Below are positions 42,091-51,194 of a stretch of 64,000 bases of DNA, in pieces; the first letter of the stretch is position 1, and each line of letters starts with the position of its first letter. The translations under genes and the position numbers were made by a program. Origin of the DNA: Paludisphaera mucosa (GTDB taxonomy: Bacteria > Planctomycetota > Planctomycetia > Isosphaerales > Isosphaeraceae); contig NZ_JARRAG010000002.1 in NCBI RefSeq assembly GCF_029589435.1, forward strand, positions 682,001-746,000. The letters are read 5' to 3'. The notes below the pieces were generated by a model. It was not told the DNA's origin and made no database searches. It worked only from the letters and a program-made list of their open reading frames with translations.

Positions 42091-43128
42091 TTACTTCGCG
42101 GCGCCGGCGTGGGCCTTGCCCTCGCCCGTCGCGGCTTCGATGAGCTTCTTGGCCTTGCCGGGGTGCTCCTTGCATTCCAGCAGGGCCGAGAGCATCAGGG
42201 GGGCGACGATGGTGGCGTCGGACTCGATGACGAACATCGGCGTGTCTTCGGTCAGCTTGTCCCAGGTTATCTTCTCGTTCGGGGTCGCCCCGGAGTACGA
42301 GCCGTACGACGTCGTCGAGTCGGAGATCTGGCAGAAGTACGCCCAGGGCTTCACCGGCTCTTCCAGGTCGTACTTGATCGAGGGGACGACGCAGATGGGG
42401 AAGTCGCCGGCGATGCCGCCGCCGATCTGGAAGAAGCCGATGCCCCGGCCCTCGGACAGCTCGCGGTAGCGGTCGTAGAAGTCGGCCATGTACTCGATGC
42501 CCGACTTGGCGATCGACGCCTCGCACTCGCCCAGCTTGACGTGCGACGCGAAGATGTTGCCGAACGTCGAGTCCTCGTAGCCGGGGACGACCAGCGGCAG
42601 CCGGGCGCGGGCCGCGGCCAGGAGCCAGCACTCCTCGGGGTCGCCCTCGTAGAGGTCGTCGCCGATCGTCAGGACGAGGTCGTAGAAGTACTCGTGCCAG
42701 AACTTCCGCGTCTTCTTCGCGGCGGCCTCCTTCCACATCGGCACGATGAACTTCTCGACGGCGCGGAAGGCCTCGTCCTCGGGGATGCTCGTGTCGGTCA
42801 CCCGCCGCATCCGCTCTTCGAGGATCTTGGTGTCGTCCTTCTTGGCGAAGTAGCGGTACTCGGGGAAGTCCTTGTAGCTGTGGTGGGCGACCAGCCGGAA
42901 GAGCGACTCTTCGAGGTTGGCGCCCGTGACCGACATGCCGTGGATCAGCCCGGCGCGGATGGCCGGCGCCAGGGTGATCCCGAGCTGCGCCGACGACATG
43001 GCGCCGGCGACCGCCCAGAACATCTTGCCGCCCGACTCGACGTGCCGCCAGTACGCGAGGGTCGCGTCGCGCGTGGCCCGCGCGTTGAAGTTCTTGTAGT
43101 TCTTGAGGACGAATTCCAGCATCTTCAT
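42091..43128 (-). CDS. Deoxyhypusine synthase-like protein
   Basis: This 345-residue cytosolic protein of the deoxyhypusine synthase family has an NAD-binding Rossmann-like core. The segment SYGSYSGATPNEKITWDKL aligns with the family's active-site loop and keeps the catalytic Lys (K291 in WDK) that carries the aminobutyl group. Others are SVTGANLEESLFRLVAHH, PLVVPGYEDSTFGNIFASH and GFFQIGGGIAGDFPICVVPS. Bacteria lack the eukaryotic target eIF5A. Bacterial homologues are known to make polyamines such as homospermidine (Anabaena), so a polyamine role is the best guess here. It has no operon partner. Confidence 0.88.
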   Translation of the reverse strand: MKMLEFVLKNYKNFNARATRDATLAYWRHVESGGKMFWAVAGAMSSAQLGITLAPAIRAGLIHGMSVTGANLEESLFRLVAHHSYKDFPEYRYFAKKDDTKILEERMRRVTDTSIPEDEAFRAVEKFIVPMWKEAAAKKTRKFWHEYFYDLVLTIGDDLYEGDPEECWLLAAARARLPLVVPGYEDSTFGNIFASHVKLGECEASIAKSGIEYMADFYDRYRELSEGRGIGFFQIGGGIAGDFPICVVPSIKYDLEEPVKPWAYFCQISDSTTSYGSYSGATPNEKITWDKLTEDTPMFVIESDATIVAPLMLSALLECKEHPGKAKKLIEAATGEGKAHAGAAK

Positions 43129-43445
43129 CGGTCGATCTCGACTGTATGACGTTCACGGCCCGCACCGCCGCGGCGCATGGTCGGCGGGGAACCCTCCCGG
43201 CTCGAAGTTCCAGCTTACCGGAATCCCCGCCGCCTGTAACGGCCTCCGGCGGCGAGGGCCCGGCGTCGCCCGCGGATTCGACCGAGGTCCTCCCCCGTCC
43301 GGGGTTTGCGGGAAGGGGGCGGTTGACGTTGCCGAGATCGCGGAACTCGGATTAAATGGCCGACGGCGCGCCGGACCGAAGGATCGATCGATGCGCCGCT
43401 CCAGGTCGCTCGGCGCCCGGGGCGTTGATCCCCCACGGAGGAGGA
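43129..43445. other. 317-bp divergent promoter region
   Basis: It lies between the deoxyhypusine-synthase-like gene and the GT39 gene. It holds a plausible plus-strand promoter, TTGCCG (43329-43334) and TTAAAT (43352-43357), 17 bases apart. A weak minus-strand TACAGT (43146-43141) lies 12 bases before the other start codon. No gene-like frame is seen. Confidence 0.5.
43329..43357 (+). promoter_or_regulatory. Promoter of the GT39 glycosyltransferase gene
   Basis: TTGCCG and TTAAAT are 17 bases apart. An in-frame ATG at 43356 lies inside the -10, which argues that translation begins at the later ATG (43446), preceded by GGAGGAGG. Confidence 0.45.
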
Positions 43446-45185
43446 ATGCCCGTGTCGTCCGCCCCGCCCGCCGACGAAGCCGCGCGCCAGAAAGGCCCGC
43501 CGCCCTCTCGCGACCGTCGATCGCCCCTGCGCGAAGCCCTGATGATCGGCCTGCTCGCGCTCACGCTCAACCTGGTGGGCAACGGCCGGGTGAGCCTGTG
43601 GGACCGCGACGAGCCCCGGTACGCCGGCGCGACCCGCGAGATGCGCGCCAGCGGCGACTGGGTCCACCCCACGTTCAACGCCGAGCCCCGCTACCACAAG
43701 CCGATCCTGATCTACTGGCTGATGCTCGCCGGCACGGCGCTGGGCGGCGACGGCCCGTTCGGCGCGCGGCTGGTCTCGGCGGTCATGGGGACGGCCACCG
43801 TGATCCTGGCCTGGGGCTGGACGAGGCGCGTTTTGGGCGCCCGCGCGGGGCGGCTGGCGGGGCTGGTGCTGGCGACGATGCCGCTCATGGTCGCCGAGTC
43901 GAAGCTCTGCACCACCGACGCGACGCTCGCCTTCTTCTACGTCGGCTGCCAGCTCGCGCTCTGGGAGCTGTGGACCCGGCCCTCGCGCGGGGCCGCGGCG
44001 GCCTTCTGGGCGCTGCTCGGCCTGGCGGTGCTCACGAAGTCGCCGGCCGCGCCCGTGCTGCTCGTCGCGTCGGTCGGCGTGGCCTGGCTCTGCGGCGGGC
44101 CCAGCCCGTTCGTCTACGCCCGCCGGCTGCACTGGCGGTGGGGACTGCCGCTCTTCCTGGCGATCGTCGTCCCCTGGAACGTGGCGATCCTGATCCGCTC
44201 GGGCGGGGCGTACTTCGACGTGGCCGTCGGCTACCACATCGTCCAGCGGGCCACGCAGGGCCTCGAGGAGCACGGCGGCTTCCCCGGCTATTACGTGGTG
44301 CTGGGGATGGCCACGCTGCTCCCCTGGTCGGCCCTCCTCCCGGCGGCCCTGGCGTCGGCCTGGAGCCGGCGGCGGGAGACGGCGGCGGCCGGGTTCCTGA
44401 TCGGCTGGGCGATCGGCCCGCTGATCCTGCTGGAACTCGTGCGGACGAAGCTGATCCACTACTACCTGCCGGCCGTCCCCGCGCTGGCGGTGCTCGTCGC
44501 CTGGCTGCTGGTCCGCGTGCTCGAATCGCCGATCGCCCTGACTTCCGACCGCCTGGTCCGGCTCGCCGGCCGCGTGATCGGCGGCGTCGCCGCGACGATG
44601 GCGATCGGCCTGGCGGCGGCGGCCGTGGCCGTCCTGCCCGCTCCGATGCGCGCCCCGGCGCTGACCGTGGCTGCGATCGCGGCGGCCGGAGCGGTCTACC
44701 TGCTGCGCGAGTCCGCGGCCCGCCGGCCCCGCAACGCGCTGTACGGGGTCGTCGCCTGCACCGCCGCGATGGAGGTCGTCGTCGCCGGCTGGGGCCTGCC
44801 CGCGGCCGAGCCGTACCGCGCGTCGTCGCTGGTGGGGCGTCGCCTGGCGGCCCTCGAAGTTACGACCGGGGCCGCGCCCGCGCTCTGCACCTTCAAGCCC
44901 CCCGGGGCCGTCTACGCCCTGGGCCACCCCGCGCCGATCCTCAAGAGCCGCAAGGACTTCCTGGAACACCTCGCCCGCTGCGGCCGGTTCCTGATGCCGC
45001 TGACGCCCCACGAGCTGAAGCTGCTGCAGGACGATCCGGCGTTCGACGTGCAGGTCCACGAGACCGTCGAGGGCCTCAGCATCGAGAAGGTGCGCAACGA
45101 GATCCTCCACCTGTCCGTCGTCCGTCCCGCGCCCGAGTCCGCCCCGGAGGTCGCCAGGCCGGACTCGGACGAGCTGGCGCGCTGA
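43446..45185 (+). CDS. GT39/ArnT-like membrane glycosyltransferase
   Basis: This 579-residue inner-membrane protein resembles dolichyl-phosphate-mannose/ArnT-type (GT39/PMT_2) transferases, which move a sugar from a polyprenyl phosphate to an acceptor on the outer face. After a 30-residue tail come about ten to twelve helices. The first periplasmic loop has VSLWDRDEPRYAGATREMRA with the DE pair typical of the active site, then ATFNAEPRYHKPIL-like (actual HPTFNAEPRYHKPILIYWLM). A soluble C-terminal domain of about 110 residues ends the protein. RBS GGAGGAGG is very close to the ATG; a GTG two codons later is also possible. An RraB-like gene follows 15 bp downstream. Confidence 0.85.
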   Translation: MPVSSAPPADEAARQKGPPPSRDRRSPLREALMIGLLALTLNLVGNGRVSLWDRDEPRYAGATREMRASGDWVHPTFNAEPRYHKPILIYWLMLAGTALGGDGPFGARLVSAVMGTATVILAWGWTRRVLGARAGRLAGLVLATMPLMVAESKLCTTDATLAFFYVGCQLALWELWTRPSRGAAAAFWALLGLAVLTKSPAAPVLLVASVGVAWLCGGPSPFVYARRLHWRWGLPLFLAIVVPWNVAILIRSGGAYFDVAVGYHIVQRATQGLEEHGGFPGYYVVLGMATLLPWSALLPAALASAWSRRRETAAAGFLIGWAIGPLILLELVRTKLIHYYLPAVPALAVLVAWLLVRVLESPIALTSDRLVRLAGRVIGGVAATMAIGLAAAAVAVLPAPMRAPALTVAAIAAAGAVYLLRESAARRPRNALYGVVACTAAMEVVVAGWGLPAAEPYRASSLVGRRLAALEVTTGAAPALCTFKPPGAVYALGHPAPILKSRKDFLEHLARCGRFLMPLTPHELKLLQDDPAFDVQVHETVEGLSIEKVRNEILHLSVVRPAPESAPEVARPDSDELAR

Positions 45186-45200
45186 GCCGAGGAGGAGATC

Positions 45201-45539
45201 ATGGACGACGACTATCCCGACGACGAAGACGGCGACGCCCTCCGGCGGGTGGCGGACCTGGGCGTCGACATGAAGCGGCCGATGGAGATCGACTTCTTCG
45301 TCGCCGTCCCGAGCCGCGAGGCGGGCGAGGCCTTCGCGCAGGAGGCCGTGCAGATCGGCTTCCTCGTCGAGGTCTTCCACGACGAGGACGAGGACGCCTG
45401 GGACTGCCTCTGCACCAGCGAGATGCTCCCCACCCACGAGAACGTCGCCGCCGCCCGCCGCGAGCTCGACGACCTCGCCCGTCCCTTCGGCGGCCTCTGC
45501 GACGGCTGGGCCACGACCGGCGAGCCGGCCGACCCCTGA
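45201..45539 (+). CDS. RraB-like (ribonuclease E inhibitor-type) small protein
   Basis: This 112-residue acidic protein resembles RraB/DUF695-type small domains. It has an acidic start (DDDYPDDEDGDALRRVADL), the core MEIDFFVAVPSREAGEAFAQ followed by VQIGFLVEVFHDEDEDAWDC, and a C-terminal HENVAAARRELDDLARPFGG. E. coli RraB binds and slows RNase E. Whether this protein does so is unknown, since the domain is also used elsewhere. It is 15 bp downstream of the GT39 gene with GGAGGAG before the ATG, so the two are probably co-transcribed. Confidence 0.78.
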   Translation: MDDDYPDDEDGDALRRVADLGVDMKRPMEIDFFVAVPSREAGEAFAQEAVQIGFLVEVFHDEDEDAWDCLCTSEMLPTHENVAAARRELDDLARPFGGLCDGWATTGEPADP

Positions 45540-45628
45540 GTCGTTTTGGGGATGGAGGCGTTCAAGGGACGTTAGGCTTCGAGGCCGGATCGGCGCCCGA
45601 ATGGCACCGGCCGGCGTCGGATGATGAG

Positions 45629-45680
45629 CCCCTCATCCGGCCTGCGGCCACCTTCTCCCACGAAGGGGAGAAGGACGATC
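45629..45680. repeat. REP-like palindromic element
   Basis: Contains CCTCATCCGGCCTGCGGCC followed by a hairpin CCTTCTCCC-ACGAAG-GGGAGAAGG (45651-45674). It is related to the terminator at 42042-42074 and to the inverted pair at 53.9-54.1 kb. Here it sits between two plus-strand genes just before the start of the GT28-like gene. Confidence 0.6.
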
Positions 45681-45706
45681 TTCGGGGGCGGCGGGAGGCG
45701 GCGAAG

Positions 45707-46825
45707 GTGAAGCGAGCGGGCGTGCTGGTGGTGCATGTGACGAGCCACGGCTACGGGCACATGAACCGGACGGCGTCGGTCCTCAACCACGTGCCGGCCG
45801 AGGTGCCGGTGGTGATCCGCTGCCACCCCGACCTGTTCCCGAACTGGCGCGAGCGGCTGCTGCGGCCTGCGGACCTGGACGCCCACGCATCCGACTCCGG
45901 GGCCGTCAACCCGGTCGGCGGCAGCGGCGAGACCGACGCCGCGGCCACCCTCGCCCTCGCCGTCGACGTCTATCGCGAGGCCGTGACCCGGGTCGACGCC
46001 GACGCCGACTTCCTCCGCGACGTCGGGGCCGCCGCCGTGCTGAGCGACGCCCCGCCGCTGCCGCTCGTCGCCGCGAAGCGCGCGGGCGTGCCGGGCTGGC
46101 TGCTCGCCAACTTCACCTGGTACGACATCTACGCGCCTTACGCGCGCCACGCCGGCCCCGAGGCCAAGCGGGTCGTCGCCGCGCTGAAGCAGGCCTACCG
46201 CCAGGCCGCCGGCGTCTTCCGCGCCGAGCCGGCGCTCAGGATGGGCTGGCTGCCGAACCAGGTCGACGTGGGCCTGGTCGCCAACCCGGGCCGCGACCGC
46301 GCGAGGGAGCTTCGCGGCCTGCTGGGGCTGGGGAAGGCCGAAAAGCTCGTCTATTTCTACGTCGGTCGCTACGGCCAGGACGACCTGGACTGGGCCCGCC
46401 TGGCCTCGTTCGCCGCGCGCGGGGTCCACTTCGTCGGCTACCACGCCGCGCCGGCGGGGAGCCTGCCGAACCTGCACCTGGTCTCGGCCTCGGAGTGGTC
46501 GGGCGGCGACCTGATCGCCTCGACCGACGCCGTGGTCGCCAAGGCCGGCTACGGCACGATGAGCGAGGCGATGGCCCACGGCCGGCCGATCCTCTACCCG
46601 CCCCGGCGCGGCTTCGCCGAGTACCGCGCCCTGGACCGCGCCGCGAGGTCCTGGGGCGGCGGCGTCCCGGTCTCCTCGCGCGACTTCTCCGCCATGCGGA
46701 TCGGCCCGGCCCTCGACCACGCCTTCGCGCTCGGCCGCCTCAAGCCGCCCTGCTCGCCCGTCGGCGCCGCGACCGTGGCGAAGCACCTGACGAAGCTCTG
46801 CCGATCGGGCCGGGCCGGCTCGTAA
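45707..46825 (+). CDS. GT28/MurG-like glycosyltransferase-type protein
   Basis: This 372-residue cytosolic protein has the GT-B fold of family 28-like transferases. The N-terminal Rossmann half starts VLVVHVTSHGYGHMNRTASV (glycine-rich, as in MurG and related proteins). The C-terminal half holds the nucleotide-sugar site, DAVVAKAGYGTMSEAMAHGR followed by PILYPPRRGFAEYRALDRAA. Related sequences occur as the N-terminal part of L-arabinokinase-like proteins and as uncharacterised transferases, so donor and acceptor are unknown. GTG start is supported by GGGAGG nine bases upstream. A palindromic element lies just before it. Confidence 0.8.
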   Translation: MKRAGVLVVHVTSHGYGHMNRTASVLNHVPAEVPVVIRCHPDLFPNWRERLLRPADLDAHASDSGAVNPVGGSGETDAAATLALAVDVYREAVTRVDADADFLRDVGAAAVLSDAPPLPLVAAKRAGVPGWLLANFTWYDIYAPYARHAGPEAKRVVAALKQAYRQAAGVFRAEPALRMGWLPNQVDVGLVANPGRDRARELRGLLGLGKAEKLVYFYVGRYGQDDLDWARLASFAARGVHFVGYHAAPAGSLPNLHLVSASEWSGGDLIASTDAVVAKAGYGTMSEAMAHGRPILYPPRRGFAEYRALDRAARSWGGGVPVSSRDFSAMRIGPALDHAFALGRLKPPCSPVGAATVAKHLTKLCRSGRAGS

Positions 46826-47044
46826 TCGACCATCCCGGAGGGGTCGGACGGCCCCGCTTCCAGTCCTCGGCCGACCCTCGGGCCTTGCACCTTCCCCCGA
46901 GCGCGGCCACGGCGTCGCCCTCCCCTCATCAGCCCGGCCCGACGCGGCCGGGGACGGCCCCGGGCCTTGCAGGTCGGGGCGGCGGCGGGCAGACTCGACG
47001 TGAGCTGAATCATCCGAGGCCCGGGCCTGAGGACGCAACATCTC

Positions 47045-48244
47045 ATGATTCGTAGAATCGACGCCGTCCGCCTCGTCGTCTTGCTCGCGGTCATGCTCGC
47101 CGCCCCGGCTCGCGACGTCCGCGGCGACGACTGGCCGGCGCGGGGGCGCGAGGTGGTCGCGAAGGTCCGCGAGTATTTCTACGACCTCGCCCGGGCCGAG
47201 GCCTGGGCCGAGAAGCACGCGGGCTACGCCGACGAGGCGCGCGATGGAGACGCGTTCGCGGCGGCGACGCGCCGGGCGCTGGCCGAATTGCAGGCGTCGC
47301 ACACGGCGTATTTCACGACCGACGACCCGGAGTATTACGGCCTGGCGTCGATCTTCCACGGGATGGCGGGGATGCCGCCCGCGGAGGTCGAGTCGATCGG
47401 CGTGGACGTCGCGCCGGGGGGCTTCGTCCGGCGGGTCTTCGCGGGGAGTCCGGCGGAGGCGGCGGGGCTCCGTCGCGGGGACGAGATCGTCTCGGCCGAC
47501 GGCCGGCCGTTCCAGCCCGTCGCCTCGCTCCGCGGGCGGGACGGCCGCGAGGTCGCTCTGGAGGTCCGCAGCCGCGCGGGCGAGGAGCCGCGACGGGTGG
47601 TCGTGTTCCCCCGGCGGATCGACCCCGGGCGCGAGTGGCTCGACGACCAGGAGATGGGCGCGCGGGTGGTGGATCGGGGCGGCAGGCGGGTCGCGCTGAT
47701 GCGGCTCTTCTCGGCCGCCGGCGAGGCCCATCAGGAGGCCGTCCGCGACGCGGTCGCGGCGAAGTTCGCCGACGCCGACGCCCTGGTCCTGGACCTTCGC
47801 GGCGGCTGGGGAGGCGCCTCGCCGGGCTTCGTCTCGATCTTCGACCGCGCGCCCCCGGTCCTCGAACAGGTCCGCCGCGACGGCGCCCGGGCGAAGTACG
47901 ATCCGCAATGGCGCAAGCCCCTGGTCCTGCTGGTCGACGGCGGGTCGAAGAGCGGCAAGGAGGTCGTCGCCTTCGCGGTCCGCAAGCACCGTCTGGGCGC
48001 GATCGTCGGCGAGAACACCGGAGGCGCGGTCCTGGCCGGCCGCGGCTTCCCGATGGGGGGCGGCCTGCTGTACCTGGCCGTTTCCGACGTCCTCGTCGAC
48101 GGCGAACGGCTGGAAGGCCGCGGCGTTCACCCCGACGTCGAGGCCTCCGACCGACTCCCTTACGCCGAGGGGGCCGACCCCCAGCTCGACGCGGCCCTCG
48201 ACGCCGCCGCGAGCCCGCCCCCCGGGCCGCGTCCGCAGCCCTGA
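47045..48244 (+). CDS. S41 family peptidase with PDZ domain, exported
   Basis: This 399-residue protein has a signal peptide (LVVLLAVMLAAPARDVRG). A PDZ domain follows (about 115-190: VAPGGFVRRVFAGSPAEAAG, LRRGDEIVSADGRPF). The S41 tail-specific protease domain (about 205-385) has ADALVLDLRGGWGGASPGF and LVDGGSKSGKEVVAFAVRKH, where Ser and the following Lys are the likely catalytic pair, and GAIVGENTGGAVLAGRGFP. Members cut C-terminal tails of periplasmic proteins. No strong Shine-Dalgarno is seen (GAGGA is 12 bases upstream). It is monocistronic. Confidence 0.88.
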   Translation: MIRRIDAVRLVVLLAVMLAAPARDVRGDDWPARGREVVAKVREYFYDLARAEAWAEKHAGYADEARDGDAFAAATRRALAELQASHTAYFTTDDPEYYGLASIFHGMAGMPPAEVESIGVDVAPGGFVRRVFAGSPAEAAGLRRGDEIVSADGRPFQPVASLRGRDGREVALEVRSRAGEEPRRVVVFPRRIDPGREWLDDQEMGARVVDRGGRRVALMRLFSAAGEAHQEAVRDAVAAKFADADALVLDLRGGWGGASPGFVSIFDRAPPVLEQVRRDGARAKYDPQWRKPLVLLVDGGSKSGKEVVAFAVRKHRLGAIVGENTGGAVLAGRGFPMGGGLLYLAVSDVLVDGERLEGRGVHPDVEASDRLPYAEGADPQLDAALDAAASPPPGPRPQP

Positions 48245-48428
48245 AGCGCCGAGGGGGCCGCAAGAGCCGGATCGACGTCCGAGCGCCCGAGGCGACGCGT
48301 CGGACGCGACCGCCGCGAACTTGCTTTCACGAATCCCCCGGGGCATACTCGCGAATCCCGGACGCCGTCCGTCCGGGGGACCGCACACGAGGCCGCCGGC
48401 CCCCGCTCAAAGTCGTGGTCGCGGCGGC

Positions 48429-48442
48429 CGGAGGAACCTCCG
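48429..48442 (+). promoter_or_regulatory. Palindromic ribosome binding site before a TTG start
   Basis: CGGAGG-AA-CCTCCG ends immediately before the TTG at 48443. The GGAGG is at a good spacing from that TTG, and the arms can pair so as to hide it. No better start exists upstream of the LEPR-like motif. Confidence 0.5.
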
Positions 48443-51088
48443 TTGAGCCGTTTCGATCGAGCGAAAGCCCGCCCCCGCACGTCGCGGCGGCCGGCGTTGG
48501 AGCGACTTGAGACGCGGGCCGTACCCGCCTATCTGACCCCGATCACGGGTGGCCTGGGGAGCCTGACCGCGGCGGGCCTGGTGGAGGCGTCGGATTTCGA
48601 CGCGATCCCCGCACCCAAGACCATCACGAGGTCGTCGAGCGTCGCCAACGATCGCGTGCACTCGGCCTCGGCGTCCGGCGAGGTGCGCTGGCAGCAAGGG
48701 CGGGTCCAGGGCATCGGGGTCGCGTTCCTGGTGGCCAACGCGCAGGCGTCCTCGTACTGGGCCACGCCCTGGGACCCGGCCACCACGGGCGCCCCGGCCG
48801 CGGCCGAGGCGGGTTCGCGGGCCCCGGAGGGCGAGGTCGGCGCCCCGATCACGATGCGGATCACGCCCGACGAGGGCGAGGAGGTCGGGGCCGTCGTCCA
48901 GATCGCGATCACGGTGGACTTTCGGGCGACCACCGACCTCGGGGCTACCGTCGACTACGCCGTCACCTACGCCTATCCCTCCGGAGAGGCGGCGGCGACG
49001 GTGGCCTCCGGAGTCACGACGGCGGCCGGCGGGGGGCAGGCGGTGTTCTTCGCGCGGATCGGCGACGAGATCCGGATCGCCTCGAAGCTCCACGCCGCCG
49101 CGGTGGGGACGGGCCCGGAAGTCGCGAACGGCGCCTTCGAGCTGACCACCCTGATCGAGCTCGGCCCGGCCCGCCCCAACCTGGCGATCGAGGCGGTCGA
49201 GAACCGCGAAGGCCGTATCGCCTTCGGCTACGCCGCGGCCGGCGTCGACGGGCCGTTCGGGGCCGCTCTGTATCAGTCGATGGACGCGGCCTGGGATCCC
49301 TCGGACCGGCTCGTCGACCGGATCACGATCGAGCCCGGGGCGTCGCGGGGATCGTCGAGCTTCTCGGCCGACGGGCTGGCGCGGGGATACCCGTACGTCT
49401 TCGTCGTCGCCGACCCGCTCGGCGCCCCCGCCGACCCCTACCCGGCCGACGACGCCCGCTCGATCGCCTTCGCCGCGCCGCCGATCGACCTCTTCGCCGG
49501 GGGCGACGGCGACGGCGCGGCGACGATCGACGTGGATCCCTCGCGGGGCGTCTACCTGACGCGCGTCGAGGTCCTGGCCGGCGACACGCTGCGGCTGTCC
49601 GCCCTCGACCGCTCCGGCGCGTCGGCGACGGACGTGGACGCCGTGCTGAGGATCTTCTCGGACGACGGGACGCCGTTCGCCGAGATCGACGGCACGGTCC
49701 CCGGCTCCGGGGGCGAGGCTTACACGCACACCTTCGACGCGGGCGGCGTCTACTGGATCGGCGTGGGGACCCAGGCGCAGCGAGACTACACGCCGTCCGT
49801 CCCCTCCTCGTCCGAGGACGACGGGCCCGGGTTCCGCTTCCAGGCCGAGCTGGCCGGAAGGGACGACGTCGAGCCCGACGACGCGGCCGCCGCGACCACG
49901 CCCGTCGCGTTCGCGGCCGGCCGGTACGTCCGATCGACGACGATCGCGGGCCGCGACGACGTGGACGTGTACCGGATCGACGCGCTGGCGGGGAACCGCT
50001 ACGTCGTCCGGACCTCGCGCCCGACGACGGCCGTCACCCCCGGTGCGGCCGTCGCCACCGTGTACGACGCGTCCGGCCGGAAGGTGGCCGGGACCGTCGT
50101 CGGCGGCGACTCGGGGGAATTCGCCTTCACGGTGGTGGCCGGCGGCCGCTATTACGTCATGGTGGCCGGGCGGGCCGGCCCCGACCGCATCGCCCTCGAC
50201 CTCCCCGACGTCGACCCGCCGACCCGGACGCGCGGCGACGGCGACCTGAGCGTCGCTTACACCCGCGACGGCGGCTGGGATTACGCTCTCGCCGTCGAGG
50301 AGCAGGTCCGCCCCCTGCTCCTGGCCGCGAAGCCCCTGTTCCTCGACCGAGGCCCGGACGGGATCTGGGGATGGAGCGAGGGCGTCGGGCTCCAGCAGCT
50401 GGCGATCGACGACCCGGAGGGGATCGTCGCCGCCCCGGACGGCTCGCTCTACATCGACTACGGCCCCCGCGGGCTCTGGCGGTGGTCCGCGGCCGGCGGC
50501 CTCGCCCTCGTCAACGCGGCCCCCCCCCAGGCGATGACCGCCGCGGCCGACGGCCGGCTCTACATCGACTACGGCCCCTACGGCCTCTGGCGTTGGGCGG
50601 AGGGCCGCATGGAGCAGCTCAACGCCGCCGATCCCCAGGCCCTGGCCGCCGGGGCCGACGGCCGACTCTACGTCGACTACGGCCCCTACGGCCTCTGGCG
50701 GTGGGCGGAAGGCCGCATGGGGCAGCTCAACACCGCCGACCCCGAGGGGATGGTCGCCGCGGCCGACGGCTCGCTGTTCATCGATTACGGGCCCTACGGC
50801 CTCTGGCGATGGTCCGACGGCTCGATCCGCCAGCTCAACTCCGGCGACCCCCAGGCCCTGGCCGCGGCCGCCGGCTCGCTCTACATCGACTATGGGCCGT
50901 TCGGCCTCTGGCGATGGTCGGCGGACGGCTTCACCCAGCTGAACTCGGGCGACCCCGAGCGCCTGGCGGCCGGCTCGGACGGCACCCTCTACATCGACTT
51001 CGGCGTCTTCGGCGCCTGGCGCTGGACCACTCGCGGGGGATTTGTGCGCCTGGCCGAGTTCGATCCACAGAATTTCGCCGTCGGCTGA
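48443..51088 (+). CDS. LEPR-like surface protein with PPC-type domains and seven propeller-like repeats
   Basis: This 881-residue exported protein begins with a basic stretch and the LEPR-type motif PALERLETRAVPAYL. Beta-sandwich domains follow (to about residue 470), then a pre-peptidase C-terminal-like domain (about 474-590: VEPDDAAAATTPVAFAAGRY, DVDVYRIDALAGNRYVVRT, GGRYYVMVAGRAGPD). From residue 632 to the end there are seven tandem repeats of about 36 residues with the core LYIDYGPYGLWRWAEGR, then QLNAADPQALAAGADG; they probably form a small beta-propeller. A role in surface binding is inferred. The start is TTG, preceded by a palindromic Shine-Dalgarno. Confidence 0.8.
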   Translation: MSRFDRAKARPRTSRRPALERLETRAVPAYLTPITGGLGSLTAAGLVEASDFDAIPAPKTITRSSSVANDRVHSASASGEVRWQQGRVQGIGVAFLVANAQASSYWATPWDPATTGAPAAAEAGSRAPEGEVGAPITMRITPDEGEEVGAVVQIAITVDFRATTDLGATVDYAVTYAYPSGEAAATVASGVTTAAGGGQAVFFARIGDEIRIASKLHAAAVGTGPEVANGAFELTTLIELGPARPNLAIEAVENREGRIAFGYAAAGVDGPFGAALYQSMDAAWDPSDRLVDRITIEPGASRGSSSFSADGLARGYPYVFVVADPLGAPADPYPADDARSIAFAAPPIDLFAGGDGDGAATIDVDPSRGVYLTRVEVLAGDTLRLSALDRSGASATDVDAVLRIFSDDGTPFAEIDGTVPGSGGEAYTHTFDAGGVYWIGVGTQAQRDYTPSVPSSSEDDGPGFRFQAELAGRDDVEPDDAAAATTPVAFAAGRYVRSTTIAGRDDVDVYRIDALAGNRYVVRTSRPTTAVTPGAAVATVYDASGRKVAGTVVGGDSGEFAFTVVAGGRYYVMVAGRAGPDRIALDLPDVDPPTRTRGDGDLSVAYTRDGGWDYALAVEEQVRPLLLAAKPLFLDRGPDGIWGWSEGVGLQQLAIDDPEGIVAAPDGSLYIDYGPRGLWRWSAAGGLALVNAAPPQAMTAAADGRLYIDYGPYGLWRWAEGRMEQLNAADPQALAAGADGRLYVDYGPYGLWRWAEGRMGQLNTADPEGMVAAADGSLFIDYGPYGLWRWSDGSIRQLNSGDPQALAAAAGSLYIDYGPFGLWRWSADGFTQLNSGDPERLAAGSDGTLYIDFGVFGAWRWTTRGGFVRLAEFDPQNFAVG
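50336..51085 (+). repeat. Seven tandem ~108-bp coding repeats (propeller-like)
   Basis: Units encode LFIDYGPYGLWRWSDGS-type segments. Blades 3 and 4 are most similar and share long identical DNA stretches; 1 and 7 are the most diverged. Unit length is 35-37 codons. Confidence 0.9.
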
Positions 51089-51194
51089 CCGTTCGACGAG
51101 GATGGGGGGCGTCGCGGCGCGGGTTTTGCGATCGAACGGGACATCCCCATCGGCGAAGTCCGCCGACCGCGCCCCCCGTCGAAGATGAGATGCG

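Noticed and set aside
43356-43358. ATG as start of the GT39 gene
   Set aside because: It overlaps the TTAAAT -10 of the likely promoter; the later ATG has a strong ribosome site.
50336-51085. CRISPR-like array
   Set aside because: The repeats are contiguous coding units of about 108 bases without spacers, inside a protein gene.
51089-51139. Terminator after the surface protein gene
   Set aside because: The inverted repeat CCGTTCGA/TCGAACGG has a 35-base loop and weak inner pairing, so it was not called a terminator.
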